Counted from the first letter of the stretch, positions 9,566 to 19,000 are shown. The stretch is 64,000 nucleotides of DNA from Candidatus Hydrogenedentota bacterium (GCA_035416745.1 DAOLNV010000001.1:1-64000); one strand, 5' to 3'. Notes: generated by a model from the sequence alone, not told the origin. Translations and numbers: made by a program.

Positions 9566-10606
9566 CTATCGCCCCGCGGCCTGCGGCGCGCCTGCGCGGC
9601 GCTGGGCCGGCGCCGCAAGTTTGATCACCAGAAGTTCAAGGGCCAACGCGCGATCCACATGGGTGCTGCGAAGCAGAATCTCGGCGTCCATGCACAGGTT
9701 GAAGGCATCCCGCACCTTTTCCGGGCCGAGCTTCCGTGCGAGAGGGCCGACTTTGCGCGCAACGTACGAGCTCATGCGGGCAAGACCCGGGGTTTGCGAG
9801 GCTACCGCATGTGCGCTCTTCAACAACCAGTTCAACGAACCCATGATCTGGAATTCGTTCATCCCCAGGTCAAGCAGTTCCCGCAACGCCCGCACGGCCT
9901 CATGGGTGTCCGACGCCGCAATCGCATCTGTCAACGTCCAGATTTGCTCTTCGGCTACGTCCGAACACGCGGTTTCCACGTCCCCGGCTTGAATGACAGG
10001 GTTCGCGCCGACGTAGTCGCAGACTACGTGAAGCGCGTTGTACACATCTCCCAGCCGTGTGCCTGCGCGGTCGATCAACGCATCGACCGCCTCCGGCGAA
10101 AGACGCTTCTGCCGGGTCCTGGCTTCTTCGTTGATCCAGATACCCACATCGTTCCTGCTCAGTTTCGGACACGACACAACACCCCCCGCCGCATCACAGG
10201 CCCTGTAGAACTTCGAACGCCTGTCCATCGTGTCCGCAACAAGCAACAGCAGCGTTGATGGGCACGGATTTCCAAGATATGCCAGAAGCGGGCCACTGGT
10301 GGATTCGGAAAGATGGTAACGTTCCGCACGGCGGACAACGACGATTCGGCGTTCTGACAGGAAGGGCAACGTTTCTGCCACCGAAACAATCTCGGCAGGG
10401 TCGGCCTCATCCGCGAAATACGCGTTATAGGCCATGTCTTTCAGGCTCGGATCAACATACAACGCAACCACGCGCTCGATGGCGCGCTCAGCCAGCAGCG
10501 GTTCGTAAGAGGCTTCACGGGCGCCTTGCGCCTTATGTGGGCAGAACAACGTCACTGGCCCCGGCGGCGCGCTCTCGATACGGCGAAGGAATTCCTGGAC
10601 GTCCAC
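9566..10606 (-). CDS. holA: DNA polymerase III subunit delta
   Basis: Clamp-loader subunit that opens the sliding clamp. The 346 residues fit HolA. The central region shows the AAA-type core with LLLLVADTMDRRSKFYRA and the helical collar with LGDVYNAL and LLDLGMNEFQIMGSLNWLLK, which corresponds to the delta C-terminal clamp-loader domain. Translation begins with GTG three bases after the lptE stop, so the two are probably coupled. The C-terminus ends in a short Ala/Arg/Gly tail. Confidence 0.88.
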   Translation of the reverse strand: MDVQEFLRRIESAPPGPVTLFCPHKAQGAREASYEPLLAERAIERVVALYVDPSLKDMAYNAYFADEADPAEIVSVAETLPFLSERRIVVVRRAERYHLSESTSGPLLAYLGNPCPSTLLLLVADTMDRRSKFYRACDAAGGVVSCPKLSRNDVGIWINEEARTRQKRLSPEAVDALIDRAGTRLGDVYNALHVVCDYVGANPVIQAGDVETACSDVAEEQIWTLTDAIAASDTHEAVRALRELLDLGMNEFQIMGSLNWLLKSAHAVASQTPGLARMSSYVARKVGPLARKLGPEKVRDAFNLCMDAEILLRSTHVDRALALELLVIKLAAPAQRRAGAPQAAGR

Positions 10607-10609
10607 GGC

Positions 10610-11173
10610 TCACCACGGCTCGATGGTGCGCAGGAAGATGTCGGAAGCCAGCTGTTCCAACGCTTCGGCCACACCGCGGTTCTCTTCTTCCGAAGGAAAC
10701 GAACGCACCGTCGGGAGAAAAAACTCCGCATTGCCCCGGAGACGGTCCGAAGACTGTCCCGCCGCTCGAGTGTAAAACGTTGTTTCTCCGACCAGCTGGC
10801 CGTCTTCCCAAAGGACCTCGCCCGTCTTGGAGTCCGTCAGACGGGCGCCTGCCGTGACAAAACACAGGAACTGAGTCACTTCGTCGTCGCGGTCGTAGGT
10901 GAGCCCTTTCCGGCTGTAATCCAGAATGACGCCCTCGAGAATGAGGTCGGCCCTGTCGAGCGAGGTAACCTCGAGCCGCGAGTCCGCCATGAACTTGCGG
11001 ATAACGGCATTCGTAAGCGGCGCCTGAAGGTCGTATTCCTTGCTGAGGTTCTTGAACGCGGGCACGGCGATCGTCTGATACCGCTCGTCAAGCGTGCTTC
11101 GGGTCGAGTAGCCGCATCCTGCCGCGCAGCCCGCCACAATAATGCATGCCAATACTCCCGTCTTGGCGCTCAT
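10610..11173 (-). CDS. lptE: LptE-like outer-membrane LPS-assembly lipoprotein
   Basis: The 187-residue lipoprotein has a signal peptide and a lipobox at VAGC or AAGC followed by GYS, the usual LptE start (CGYxxR). AVPAFKN and NAVIRKFMADSRLEVTSLDRADLILEG match the LptE/LPS-assembly fold. Its role would be to plug LptD in the outer membrane. The start overlaps the end of the BamD-like gene by four bases (ATGA) and holA follows directly, an arrangement common around lptE-holA. LptD is not in the window. Confidence 0.85.
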   Translation of the reverse strand: MSAKTGVLACIIVAGCAAGCGYSTRSTLDERYQTIAVPAFKNLSKEYDLQAPLTNAVIRKFMADSRLEVTSLDRADLILEGVILDYSRKGLTYDRDDEVTQFLCFVTAGARLTDSKTGEVLWEDGQLVGETTFYTRAAGQSSDRLRGNAEFFLPTVRSFPSEEENRGVAEALEQLASDIFLRTIEPW

Positions 11174-12150
11174 TGCTGCGCTGCCGGTTCGCCTTGAACC
11201 GTCTTGTCAAGCCAATCCTTGGCATCAGTTGCTGCCGCCGTATCGGGAAACTGCTCGACGACAGCCTCGTAGTAGATGCGGGCCGCATCAAACCGGCGGC
11301 GTTTCTCATAGAACCGCGCGGTGAGGAGACGCTGCCGGGCTATCTTCTCGCGCATTTCCTCCCGCTTCTCATCCAGCCCCTGGGTACGTTCATCCTCGGG
11401 GAAGCGCGACTTGAATTCGTCAATCGCTTCGATAGCCAGGCGGCTGCGCGTTTGATCATAGGCAGGAGACAGGCTGGCCTCGTAGTAGCACATCGCCAGC
11501 CCGTAGCTGGCGTCGTCCACCCAATCGGAACCCGCATAGTCCTCGAGCACGCGCTGATATTCGTAAGCCGCTTCCACATATTCATCGCGGGTAAAATGGC
11601 ACAGTCCAACCTTGTATTGCGCTTCTGCCGCGGCTTCCTGGAACGGCTGATTGTCGATCACCATCGAATAGATCTGAATGGCTTTCTTGAACGGGCGGCT
11701 TCGGAAGAGCGTCCATCGTTTACCCATTCGCTTCTCGCCCAATGCATAGAACTTGTCACCAATCTCGTACTGCTTCTTGATAACCGTATCGTACAGGTCG
11801 GTGTCCGGGTAATTCGTGATCACCTGCTGAAACTCGTTGGCGGCATCCAGATAATCGCCTTGCCGCATGTTGATCTCGCCCCGCAAGAACTGATTGTCGT
11901 CCGCCCATTCCGAATCCAGATAGTACTTGTCAAACTTGTTGGTTTCGCGAATGGCGCGCTTGTATTCGCCCTGTTCCATCAGCGAACGGGCCGCTTCGAC
12001 CTGAAGCTGTGCCGTAGGTTGCGGGAGATTCTTCTCGTTGATCCACCGTCCTGTGGCCGGATTCCACACCCACGCATCCGAGGCGCCCGCCGCCAGGAAT
12101 AGGGCGGCTGCAACAAGCACACCGCATCTCCGGATCAAAACATCGCTCAC
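11170..12150 (-). CDS. bamD: BamD-like TPR outer-membrane assembly protein
   Basis: Exported tetratricopeptide protein of 326 residues, probably in the BAM machinery that inserts outer-membrane beta-barrels. After a signal peptide (residues 1-26, cut near ASDA) comes WVWNPATGRWIN, an opening I recall from BamD-like TPR proteins of planctomycete-type bacteria. Several TPR units follow (QGDYLDAANEFQQVITNYPDTD; YVEAAYEYQRVLEDYAGSD; RRRFDAARIYYEAVVEQFPDT). Unlike proteobacterial BamD there is no lipobox cysteine after the signal peptide, so it may be soluble in the periplasm. It heads the block with lptE and holA. BamD itself or a YbgF-like TPR protein are both possible. Confidence 0.75.
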   Translation of the reverse strand: MSDVLIRRCGVLVAAALFLAAGASDAWVWNPATGRWINEKNLPQPTAQLQVEAARSLMEQGEYKRAIRETNKFDKYYLDSEWADDNQFLRGEINMRQGDYLDAANEFQQVITNYPDTDLYDTVIKKQYEIGDKFYALGEKRMGKRWTLFRSRPFKKAIQIYSMVIDNQPFQEAAAEAQYKVGLCHFTRDEYVEAAYEYQRVLEDYAGSDWVDDASYGLAMCYYEASLSPAYDQTRSRLAIEAIDEFKSRFPEDERTQGLDEKREEMREKIARQRLLTARFYEKRRRFDAARIYYEAVVEQFPDTAAATDAKDWLDKTVQGEPAAQQ

Positions 12151-12733
12151 GTTAAGTCCTCCGCGACCGTCCGATCGTTCTCAAAACGAAAACTCAGCGC
12201 CCCAACATCTCAGGCCCGGCCGAATACCCATACCCTCACCCAAATATCTTACCAATCACTTGCAAATACTACCAATCGGGGTGCCCGAACGCAAGGAATC
12301 ATATTGCCACAATATTCCTGTAATCCGGCGCGTTCCCTCCCCGAATAGCCGGGTGCGCACTGCCAAGACCGGTTATAGCGCCGCGCGGCTCGTGTGACCC
12401 GATGCCTGGTCTTCTTCAGCGCCAACGGCGCCCCACATGCCAGCCGCGCCCGAAGGGCCGGGAAGACGGCTGAAGGGAGGGCCGAAGGCTTGAACGGGCA
12501 CGTTTCACGCCTTTGGCCCGGTAACGCATCACGTACGCGCCGGTCTTATCCCACCCGATGGGTGTCTCGAGATCCCGGCTTGAACCCCGAATGCCACCGC
12601 ACTCAGGATGTTCATGCGTTTGCCGCGTGCCTGTGCCTCGTTGCGGCCCCGCTTTCCGCATGTTATAGTTCCCCCGTCTCCGTGATTTCGCAGGGCGCGC
12701 TAACGGGGCTTTTCGGTGCGGCGCCTCGCGCGA
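12151..12733. other. Intergenic stretch between bamD and mazG-C
   Basis: About 580 bases between divergent genes, so promoters for both must lie here, although none stands out. A GC-rich inverted-repeat-prone patch lies near 12430-12480. Open frames on both strands are Arg/Pro-rich and look random. No tRNA, SRP or tmRNA signature was recognised. Confidence 0.4.
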
Positions 12734-13195
12734 ATGCCGCATTTTCAACGGTTCTTACGCTGCGGGCGGTCCGTCTCGAGTACTGGCGTGCCCGCATGGG
12801 AAACGCAATTGAGCGACCAGCCACAATCTGCAAACGATCCAATCGGTGCCGCATGGGATATCCAGATGCATGCTGCTCGCATGGGATTCGACTGGCCCGA
12901 AATCAGCCCGGTATTCGAGAAAATCCACGAGGAAATCGGAGAGATAAAGGCCGCCCTTTCCGAACAAAGACCAGACCATGCACGGCGCGAACTGGGCGAT
13001 CTGCTCTTTGCCGTGGTGAATCTCTCGAGGTTCCTCAATGCCGACCCAGGCCGCGAACTGACTCACGCCAGCCAGCGGTTTCTCGAGCGCTTCGCAAAAA
13101 TGAAAAAAGAACTCGAACGTGCTGGCCGTGCAATCGAGGACTGTTCTCTCGAAGAAATGGACCAAGCGTGGAATCGCGTGAAGGCCGCCGAATAA
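12734..13195 (+). CDS. Stand-alone MazG C-terminal NTP-pyrophosphohydrolase domain
   Basis: All-alpha NTP pyrophosphatase domain. IQMHAARMGFDWPEI followed by EKIHEEIGEIK and RRELGDLLFAVVNLSRFL matches the second (C-terminal) half of E. coli MazG, including the metal-binding EExxE and ExxD motifs. It ends with MDQAWNRVKAAE as MazG does. The N-terminal half is absent here but a matching one is encoded at 25841-26254. The start is uncertain: ATG 12734, GTG 12788 and TTG 12809 are all in frame and none has a strong ribosome site; conservation begins after 12815. The gene lies upstream of the dnaA regulatory region. Confidence 0.8.
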   Translation: MPHFQRFLRCGRSVSSTGVPAWETQLSDQPQSANDPIGAAWDIQMHAARMGFDWPEISPVFEKIHEEIGEIKAALSEQRPDHARRELGDLLFAVVNLSRFLNADPGRELTHASQRFLERFAKMKKELERAGRAIEDCSLEEMDQAWNRVKAAE

Positions 13196-13281
13196 GGCGC
13201 TTTATTTCACGCTTGACTTTTGCCGCGATTTGTTGCAAACTCGGAGACTCATCGATCGCATTTTGGCCTTTATTTATGGGG

Positions 13282-13314
13282 CTGTGGAGCGATTGTGGAA
13301 AACTTGTGGATAAC
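13282..13314 (+). promoter_or_regulatory. Three phased DnaA-box-like sites upstream of dnaA (oriC candidate)
   Basis: Three consecutive 11-base units each carry TGTGGA: CTGTGGAGCGA, TTGTGGAAAAC and TTGTGGATAAC. The third holds TGTGGATAA, the exact reverse complement of the DnaA box TTATCCACA; the second differs at one base. The 11-base spacing puts them on one face of the helix. An AT-richer stretch with TTTATTTC and CTTTATTTATG lies just upstream. This could be oriC, a dnaA autoregulation site or both. Confidence 0.65.
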
Positions 13315-13579
13315 ATCGAAATGAGTGGGTTGAGACTGCGTGTCGGCTAAACCAAACGCCTCGCCTAAGTCCGGCTGCGGACTCATTTTCGATGTTGAAG
13401 TTGTAGATCCTATACTCCGAAATTGGGGCAAGACCAACTGCGCGGGAGGAGCCTCTGGGGACGTCCGGCACAGACTGCCAGCAATGTCTTGTCCTGGGTG
13501 AAGCCGCGTGCACGCCAGTATCCCGTACGGGATGCGCAAGGGGGTAAAGGGAATGATTGTTTGTAATCCAGGAGGGGTA

Positions 13580-14965
13580 ATGGCGCCGCAGGAATCGAAT
13601 CCATGGGAACTCGCTCAGGAACGTCTCAAGAAAATCCTTGATGATCACAGCTACAAGAATTGGTTCTCACAGACACAATTCGAGTCCTGCGATGAGGGTT
13701 GCATTGTCGTGGGCGTCCCCAGCCAGTTCTTTGCAGACTGGTTGAAAGACCACTACATGGACGCCATCAGCAATACCCTGCGGGCGCTCATGCCTGACTT
13801 TGCGGAAGTGCGGTTCGTCTCCATGTCGGAGACGCCGCGAGACTCCGTCGAGCAATCCGCGTCTCCTCCCAAGCGAGAGGGCGGCGCGCGCCCGGATCCG
13901 GTTGAAACGCCTGGGCGGCCTGCTCCGCGCGCCGGAGCGTTCAATCCCCGCTACACCTTCGAACGGTTCGTCGTGGGAGCGGACAACCGATTTGCCCACG
14001 CCGCGGCCAAAGCGGTCGCCGAACGCCCGGCACGGGCCTATAACCCCCTGTTCCTGTATGGCGGCACCGGTTTGGGCAAGACCCATCTGATGCAAGCCAT
14101 CGGGCACGAGCTTCTCAAGCGCGACCCGCGGACTTTAGTAACCTTCATTTCTTCCGAGGATTTTACGAACCAGCTTATCGAGAGTATCGCAAAGAAATCG
14201 ACCGTTCGATTCAGGGCTAAATACCGCAAGGCCGATGTGCTCCTTATCGACGATATCCACTTCATCGCGCGCAAAGAAGCTACCCAGGAAGAGTTCTTCC
14301 ACACGTTCAACGCTCTGTACGACATGCACAAGCAGATCGTCATATCGAGCGACCGCCCGCCCAAGGAAATCCCCGGACTCGAGGAACGCCTTGTCTCACG
14401 GTTTGAATGGGGCCTTGTCACCGATATCCAGCCGCCCGATCTCGAGACACGCGTGGCAATTCTTCAAAACAAGGCCGCGGAAGAAAAGTCCACGGTCGCC
14501 CCGGATGTGCTCCGCTATATCGCGACATGCGTTACCTCGAATATCCGGGAACTCGAAGGCGCACTCATTACCGTATTGGCGTATAGCCGTCTGACCGAAC
14601 AGCCTATTTCACTTCCTATCACCGAAGAGGTCCTCCGCGATCTTATCGGGCGGGACAAGATCCAGCCCATTACCGTTGAAGCCGTTCAACGCGCCGTGGC
14701 CGAATACTTCGATGTGCGCATCGCGGATTTGCGCGGCCGCAGCCGGCAACGTAAGGTGGCGTATCCGCGGCAAGTCGCTATGTACATGTGCAAAGAACTC
14801 ATACCCAGCCTTTCCCTGAACGAGGTGGGCGAGGATTTCGGAGGAAAAGACCACACCACAGTCCTGTACGCATGCCAGAAACTCGCGGAAGAGAAGAATA
14901 CCAATAAAGACACACGGGACCTGCTCTTGAGGCTCGAAAAACGGGTCCGCTCAATGACCTCCTGA
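13580..14965 (+). CDS. dnaA: Chromosomal replication initiator DnaA
   Basis: Origin-binding AAA+ ATPase of 461 residues. Domain I (1 to about 80: NPWELAQERLKKILDDHSY) binds helicase partners and a Pro/Arg-rich domain II linker follows. Domain III has Walker A GGTGLGKTHLMQ, Walker B VLLIDDIHFI and sensor ISSDRPPKEI. Domain IV ends in the DnaA signature SLSLNEVGEDFGGKDHTTVL that reads the box. The start is the ATG behind GGAGGGG at 13571; the frame is open further upstream but that part is not conserved-looking. Phased DnaA-box-like sites lie about 270 bases upstream, suggesting autoregulation. Confidence 0.98.
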   Translation: MAPQESNPWELAQERLKKILDDHSYKNWFSQTQFESCDEGCIVVGVPSQFFADWLKDHYMDAISNTLRALMPDFAEVRFVSMSETPRDSVEQSASPPKREGGARPDPVETPGRPAPRAGAFNPRYTFERFVVGADNRFAHAAAKAVAERPARAYNPLFLYGGTGLGKTHLMQAIGHELLKRDPRTLVTFISSEDFTNQLIESIAKKSTVRFRAKYRKADVLLIDDIHFIARKEATQEEFFHTFNALYDMHKQIVISSDRPPKEIPGLEERLVSRFEWGLVTDIQPPDLETRVAILQNKAAEEKSTVAPDVLRYIATCVTSNIRELEGALITVLAYSRLTEQPISLPITEEVLRDLIGRDKIQPITVEAVQRAVAEYFDVRIADLRGRSRQRKVAYPRQVAMYMCKELIPSLSLNEVGEDFGGKDHTTVLYACQKLAEEKNTNKDTRDLLLRLEKRVRSMTS

Positions 14966-14993
14966 TACACAACGCCTTACCGCATCCGCGTTT

Positions 14994-15027
14994 GACCGCC
15001 TGCTCGTTCGGAGAAGGCGGTTCTTTT
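14994..15027 (+). terminator. Rho-independent terminator after dnaA
   Basis: A seven-base stem ACCGCCT / AGGCGGT around a 13-base loop is followed by a T-rich run (TTCTTTTCT). It sits between the convergent dnaA and DUF4380-like genes. Confidence 0.6.
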
Positions 15028-15034
15028 CTGTCTC

Positions 15035-16123
15035 TCACCGCTGTTTCGCGTTCCTCATGACGCCCCACATGCGCAATGAATGTTCGCGCGCCAGGTCTTC
15101 GGAGATGTCCTGCGGTTCTGCCATGATTTGACGAGCGATGATGGCGCCCGATTCCTCAATCAGCGGCAACACATCGGCATTGATGGCATCATCCGTTTCG
15201 CCGGGCTGGCACTTGAAAAGGAACCAGCGCTCTGTATGGCACGCGGTGCCCCCGTTCGCCGCAAGCGCCACAAGCGGGCCCAGGCTCTCGATTTCCAACA
15301 TGCCCTTAGCTGTGTACGCCTCAAAATTGCACCCGAAATCCGGGTACTCTTTGTCTGCATCCAGCGGGAACCGCTTCATGAATAGCTCACCGTTCAGGCT
15401 GTAGGCCGCCCATCCCGGCGCGTTCTTTACCCCGATCTTCTGCGAGCCTTCGACCGCATCGTCCTGCCGCAACTGGATATACCGCTTGCCCCAGGTCCAG
15501 CGCGGGTCGCTCATGTCCGTGTAATGCCACAGCACCACCGGCCGCGCAGGCAAGAGCTTTTCCTCGTGGGAAATGTAAGGCTCTTGCGGCACAATCAGCC
15601 GGCCGCCCGGCGCCATCACAGTCAGCGCCCACGGCGCAAACGTCACATCCCACGGATTCTCATTCTTCAGCGTGTGTACAATCGTCACGGCATTGGCATC
15701 CGGTTCCATGGAGATGGCAAGTGATTTCTGAATGCCCGTTGTCTCTTCCACGGGCTGCACCAGCGTCAGAATGCCTCCTGTCACAGCCGCTGCCACGGGA
15801 CCATTGTCCGGGGCATATGTTCGAGGTTTCTCCTCGGGCGCATGCCACAAGCGGTGACCGCCGTAGATGCGCCATTCCTCGCCGCCGGTCTTCCCAAGCT
15901 GGTCCTCATATTCCTTCAACAGGTTCTGGCCTTCGACGAATCCAAAGCGCATGATTCGCGGGCCCACATCCGTTGTCACAACCGCTTCAATCTCACCATT
16001 GGTGATTCGGTAACAGTTCTGCCATCCACCGTAGACGGTCTTCTCGATAAACACTTCCGCCGCGTGCGACATCCCGCAGGCCAGCAGCGACAACCCTGAC
16101 AGCACGAATAGCGCGCGATTCAT
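15035..16123 (-). CDS. Exported DUF4380-like protein
   Basis: Secreted protein of 362 residues with a clear signal peptide (cut near SHAAEV). The sequence runs through VYGGWQNCYRITNGEIEAVV, DVGPRIMRFGF and EEWRIYGGHRLWHAPE. These are features of DUF4380, a galactose-mutarotase-like beta-sandwich family whose members sit in polysaccharide loci. That points to a sugar-binding or epimerase-like role, but no activity is established. I set the start at the ATG behind GGAG; a longer frame exists upstream. It is convergent with dnaA and divergent from the URO-D-like gene. Confidence 0.7.
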   Translation of the reverse strand: MNRALFVLSGLSLLACGMSHAAEVFIEKTVYGGWQNCYRITNGEIEAVVTTDVGPRIMRFGFVEGQNLLKEYEDQLGKTGGEEWRIYGGHRLWHAPEEKPRTYAPDNGPVAAAVTGGILTLVQPVEETTGIQKSLAISMEPDANAVTIVHTLKNENPWDVTFAPWALTVMAPGGRLIVPQEPYISHEEKLLPARPVVLWHYTDMSDPRWTWGKRYIQLRQDDAVEGSQKIGVKNAPGWAAYSLNGELFMKRFPLDADKEYPDFGCNFEAYTAKGMLEIESLGPLVALAANGGTACHTERWFLFKCQPGETDDAINADVLPLIEESGAIIARQIMAEPQDISEDLAREHSLRMWGVMRNAKQR

Positions 16124-16245
16124 GAGGCGTCTCCTTTCACGAAAATCCGGCCCCAAACCTTCAAGTTCCTCCGCATCCTGATTTTAGTTCCCTTCACACT
16201 CACTGTCGAATATACTCCTGCAACGGAAAACCATGGGGGAGAGGG

Positions 16246-17349
16246 ATGACTGCCCGCGCTTCGGGATTCCAGACACGGCTCATGCCCATTGACGCGATAC
16301 CCGACTGGGAGACGCGCATCGCCCGGCAGGACGCCTGCTGGGAACGCGAAATCCTTGACCGGCCTGTTGTTATCATGACTGTGCCGAAGAGCCCGGCGGA
16401 ATGTTGTCCCCTTGCCGAACACAGCTACTCTTCGTTGCGCGACCGCTGGCTTGACACAGACCGGCTCGTGGAATCGGCCGTCGCAACTGTCCGAAATACC
16501 GAGTACCTGGGCGATGCGCTTCCCCTGGCATGGCCCAACCTGGGTCCGGAGGTCTTCAGCGCATTCTTCGGCTGCGAGATGGAATTTGGCGAGACCACAA
16601 CGTGGGCCATTCCCTGCATTCACGACTGGGCAGAGGCCCCGACTTTCAGGTTCTCGCGAGAGAATGCATACTGGCGGAAACTCGAAGAGATGACCGGCGC
16701 GTTGCTTGATGCCGGCCAAGGGCTTTTCTATACCGGCCTTTCGGATATCCACACCGGCGGCGACGCCATCGCCGCTTTTCGCGACCCACAGCAACTCAAT
16801 ATCGATCTCCTTTTCCATCCGCAGGAAGTCCGCGAACTTCTGGCATACGTCAACCGCGTCTTTTTCGAGGTGCTCGACTCTTATTTCGCCAAGCTCACGG
16901 CCCGGTGCCAGCCCATTACCTCATGGCCGGGGATCGTATCATCAAAACGCTGGATGGTACCGTCGAACGATTTCTCGTGCATGATCTCGAAAGAGATGTT
17001 CGACGAATTCTTCCTTCCGGGCATCCGGGAAGAATGCCGTCACCTCGAAGCCTCTGTGTACCACCTCGACGGACCCGCTGCGCTCCGCCACCTTGACAGC
17101 TTGCTCGAAATCCCCGAACTCGACATGCTCCAATGGGTTTACGGGGCCGGCAACGGCCGGGCAAGCGACTGGGTCCCCGTGTACCAGCGATGCCAGGCGG
17201 CCAAGAAGGGCATCCAGCTGTTTATCGAGCCCGACGAGCTGCCCGTCATCATCGAGAACCTTCGCCCTTACGGTGTTTGGATGGGCGTGAGCGTCCCCGA
17301 CCGCGATGCCGCCGAGGTCGTCCTCAAGACCGTCGAGAAATGGCGGTAA
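16246..17349 (+). CDS. Uroporphyrinogen-decarboxylase-like (URO-D superfamily) protein
   Basis: Cytoplasmic TIM-barrel protein of 367 residues resembling the URO-D / MtaA-CmuA corrinoid-methyltransferase superfamily. Recognisable parts are WPNLGPEVFSAFFGCEMEFGE, TGLSDIHTGGDAIAAFRDPQQL, the late CMISKEMFDEFFLPGIRE and a C-terminal LQLFIEPDE-like barrel strand. True heme-pathway HemE motifs (PVWMMRQAGRY) are absent, so heme synthesis is unlikely; methyl transfer or another barrel chemistry is more probable. GGGGAGAGGG precedes the ATG. It is divergent from the DUF4380-like gene, and a good -10 (TATACT) lies near 16213 without a clear -35. Confidence 0.75.
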   Translation: MTARASGFQTRLMPIDAIPDWETRIARQDACWEREILDRPVVIMTVPKSPAECCPLAEHSYSSLRDRWLDTDRLVESAVATVRNTEYLGDALPLAWPNLGPEVFSAFFGCEMEFGETTTWAIPCIHDWAEAPTFRFSRENAYWRKLEEMTGALLDAGQGLFYTGLSDIHTGGDAIAAFRDPQQLNIDLLFHPQEVRELLAYVNRVFFEVLDSYFAKLTARCQPITSWPGIVSSKRWMVPSNDFSCMISKEMFDEFFLPGIREECRHLEASVYHLDGPAALRHLDSLLEIPELDMLQWVYGAGNGRASDWVPVYQRCQAAKKGIQLFIEPDELPVIIENLRPYGVWMGVSVPDRDAAEVVLKTVEKWR

Positions 17350-17508
17350 CCCCGATTCCGGAGTTCAGGGACAAGCTTGCGGCGTGAATCAATGAAGCCA
17401 AAAACCGGGACTGGCCAGAATGGCGCCAACCCGGGCCATCAACGGAGGACAGGTCTTCTTGCCCGCCCATAAGAGCACCACGGACGGACACGCCCGCGCT
17501 CCCTTGCA

Positions 17509-18819
17509 TTATTTGCCGCCAGGCTCGGTCTCCTGTGCATGCGCCCGCATGTACGCCTGCAATTCTTCCTTGTTCTCCCGCCCGTCGATGTAGTCGCCTT
17601 CCCAGAACAGAATCTGCCGTGCGCCCACCTGCTGTGCCACGCCGAAGTTCTGTTTGAAGTCCTCGACGTTGTCGGGGACCCATTCATACAGCCACACGTC
17701 CACCTTATTCCCGGTCTCCGCCTGCAGGGCCTTGTAGGCCAACTCCGCCGAGCCTCCCTCGAGGTAATAACCGGCCGCCACCGCTGCGTCGATCAGGCCT
17801 TCGCGCGCCCACGTTTCCACGTCCAGCAGCATCCCCCGCAGATTGCCGTCGATCTTATCCTGGAAACCCCGGTACCCCCACGGCTGCATCACCATGACGG
17901 CAATCGGGATGCTCGGCCGTTTGGCGGTCACGAGAGTCCTGACTCCGCGCATGAATTCGGTGTGCGGAAGAGCTCGATAACGCACCCAGCGTTCGTCGCT
18001 GTTAGGGATTTCGTGCGGGTCAATGCCGTACCGCTTCTTGAATCCCTCCACCAGCGGGGTTTCATATCCCCGGTCGGCCACGCCCTCCGCGTCATTCTGG
18101 GGGTTGTCGCGCACATCCCCCGTGCGGATCCAATCGAGGAAAACGCCGTCAACGCCGTAATTGGCGATAATCTCTTCCACGACGGCCAATTTGTATTGCA
18201 TGACCTCGGGGTAGGCGAAGCTGTGCTGGCTGCGGTACAGCGTACCGTCCCGTTTGCGCCAGCGCGTGTCCGGGTGCTCTTTGCTGAAGCGGCTCTGAAT
18301 CCCCCAGCCGTGGTCGTCCTCGTTGATCGATATCCAGGCATGGATCTCGAGGCCAATCTCGTGCCCGTAACGCACAGCTTCGGCCAGCGTGTCGAACGTG
18401 CCGTAGTCGTACCGTTCCAGCTTGGCCAGCAATGCTGCGCGGTCGGCTTCGCTCATTCCGCCCGTATACTTCGCATGCATTGCCTTGTCCTCTGCCGAAA
18501 CGGGATGCCAGAAATTGTCTTCATCCCATTTGCCCTGCGCATTCAATAAAGCGCTCTTGTAAAGCGACCGGCCGCCATCCAACACCCGCCAGTAAACGCG
18601 ATTCCACCCCGACGCTTTGCACATGTCGAGCATGTGGCGTACGCCGTCCGGTCCCCATGCAACTCCATCCCGCAACATCCAGTCGGAATGGGTCACCGGC
18701 GCGCTCAGGATGAGTTTTTCCGAGGGTTCGGCCGGCGATTCTCCGGCGCCCGCACCGGGCCAGGCAATTGCCGTGAGCAGAAGCAGTGCCACGATAGAAC
18801 ACACAGGCGATGTTTTCAT
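17509..18819 (-). CDS. Secreted GHL10-like TIM-barrel glycosidase-type protein
   Basis: Exported 436-residue protein with a signal peptide ending near GAGAGES. The body looks like a glycoside-hydrolase-type TIM barrel of the DUF187/GHL10 kind: GWNRVYWRVLDGG, GLEIHAWISINEDDHG, VVEEIIANYGVDGVFLDWIR and IPIAVMVMQPWGYRG. The D in GVFLDWIR sits where these families keep an active-site acid. I chose the ATG behind GGGGGATC; the frame stays open upstream but that part is not signal-like. Substrate is unknown. It lies in a run of exported carbohydrate-related genes. Confidence 0.65.
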   Translation of the reverse strand: MKTSPVCSIVALLLLTAIAWPGAGAGESPAEPSEKLILSAPVTHSDWMLRDGVAWGPDGVRHMLDMCKASGWNRVYWRVLDGGRSLYKSALLNAQGKWDEDNFWHPVSAEDKAMHAKYTGGMSEADRAALLAKLERYDYGTFDTLAEAVRYGHEIGLEIHAWISINEDDHGWGIQSRFSKEHPDTRWRKRDGTLYRSQHSFAYPEVMQYKLAVVEEIIANYGVDGVFLDWIRTGDVRDNPQNDAEGVADRGYETPLVEGFKKRYGIDPHEIPNSDERWVRYRALPHTEFMRGVRTLVTAKRPSIPIAVMVMQPWGYRGFQDKIDGNLRGMLLDVETWAREGLIDAAVAAGYYLEGGSAELAYKALQAETGNKVDVWLYEWVPDNVEDFKQNFGVAQQVGARQILFWEGDYIDGRENKEELQAYMRAHAQETEPGGK

Positions 18820-19000
18820 CACGATCCCCCATTCTTGAATGTCGCGACCTGCTGGTTTCCAAACGAAACAGCCCTTTCCACCAACTGCACCAGCATAGCG
18901 TTGGTCCCCAGCCACGTCAAAACTCGAGATTTGTATGCAGGCTATCCATCCATTCGGCCGGCGTTCGGGGCGGCCGCATGCACACATGCCCACAGGGCGT

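Noticed and set aside
12416..12748. A 110-codon minus-strand frame between bamD and mazG-C
   Set aside because: It is Arg/Pro-rich and shows no family features; a decayed gene cannot be excluded but nothing supports it.
15037..15055. A partial match to the ParB site parS near the dnaA terminator
   Set aside because: Only about half of the 16-base palindrome agrees and the second half does not mirror the first.
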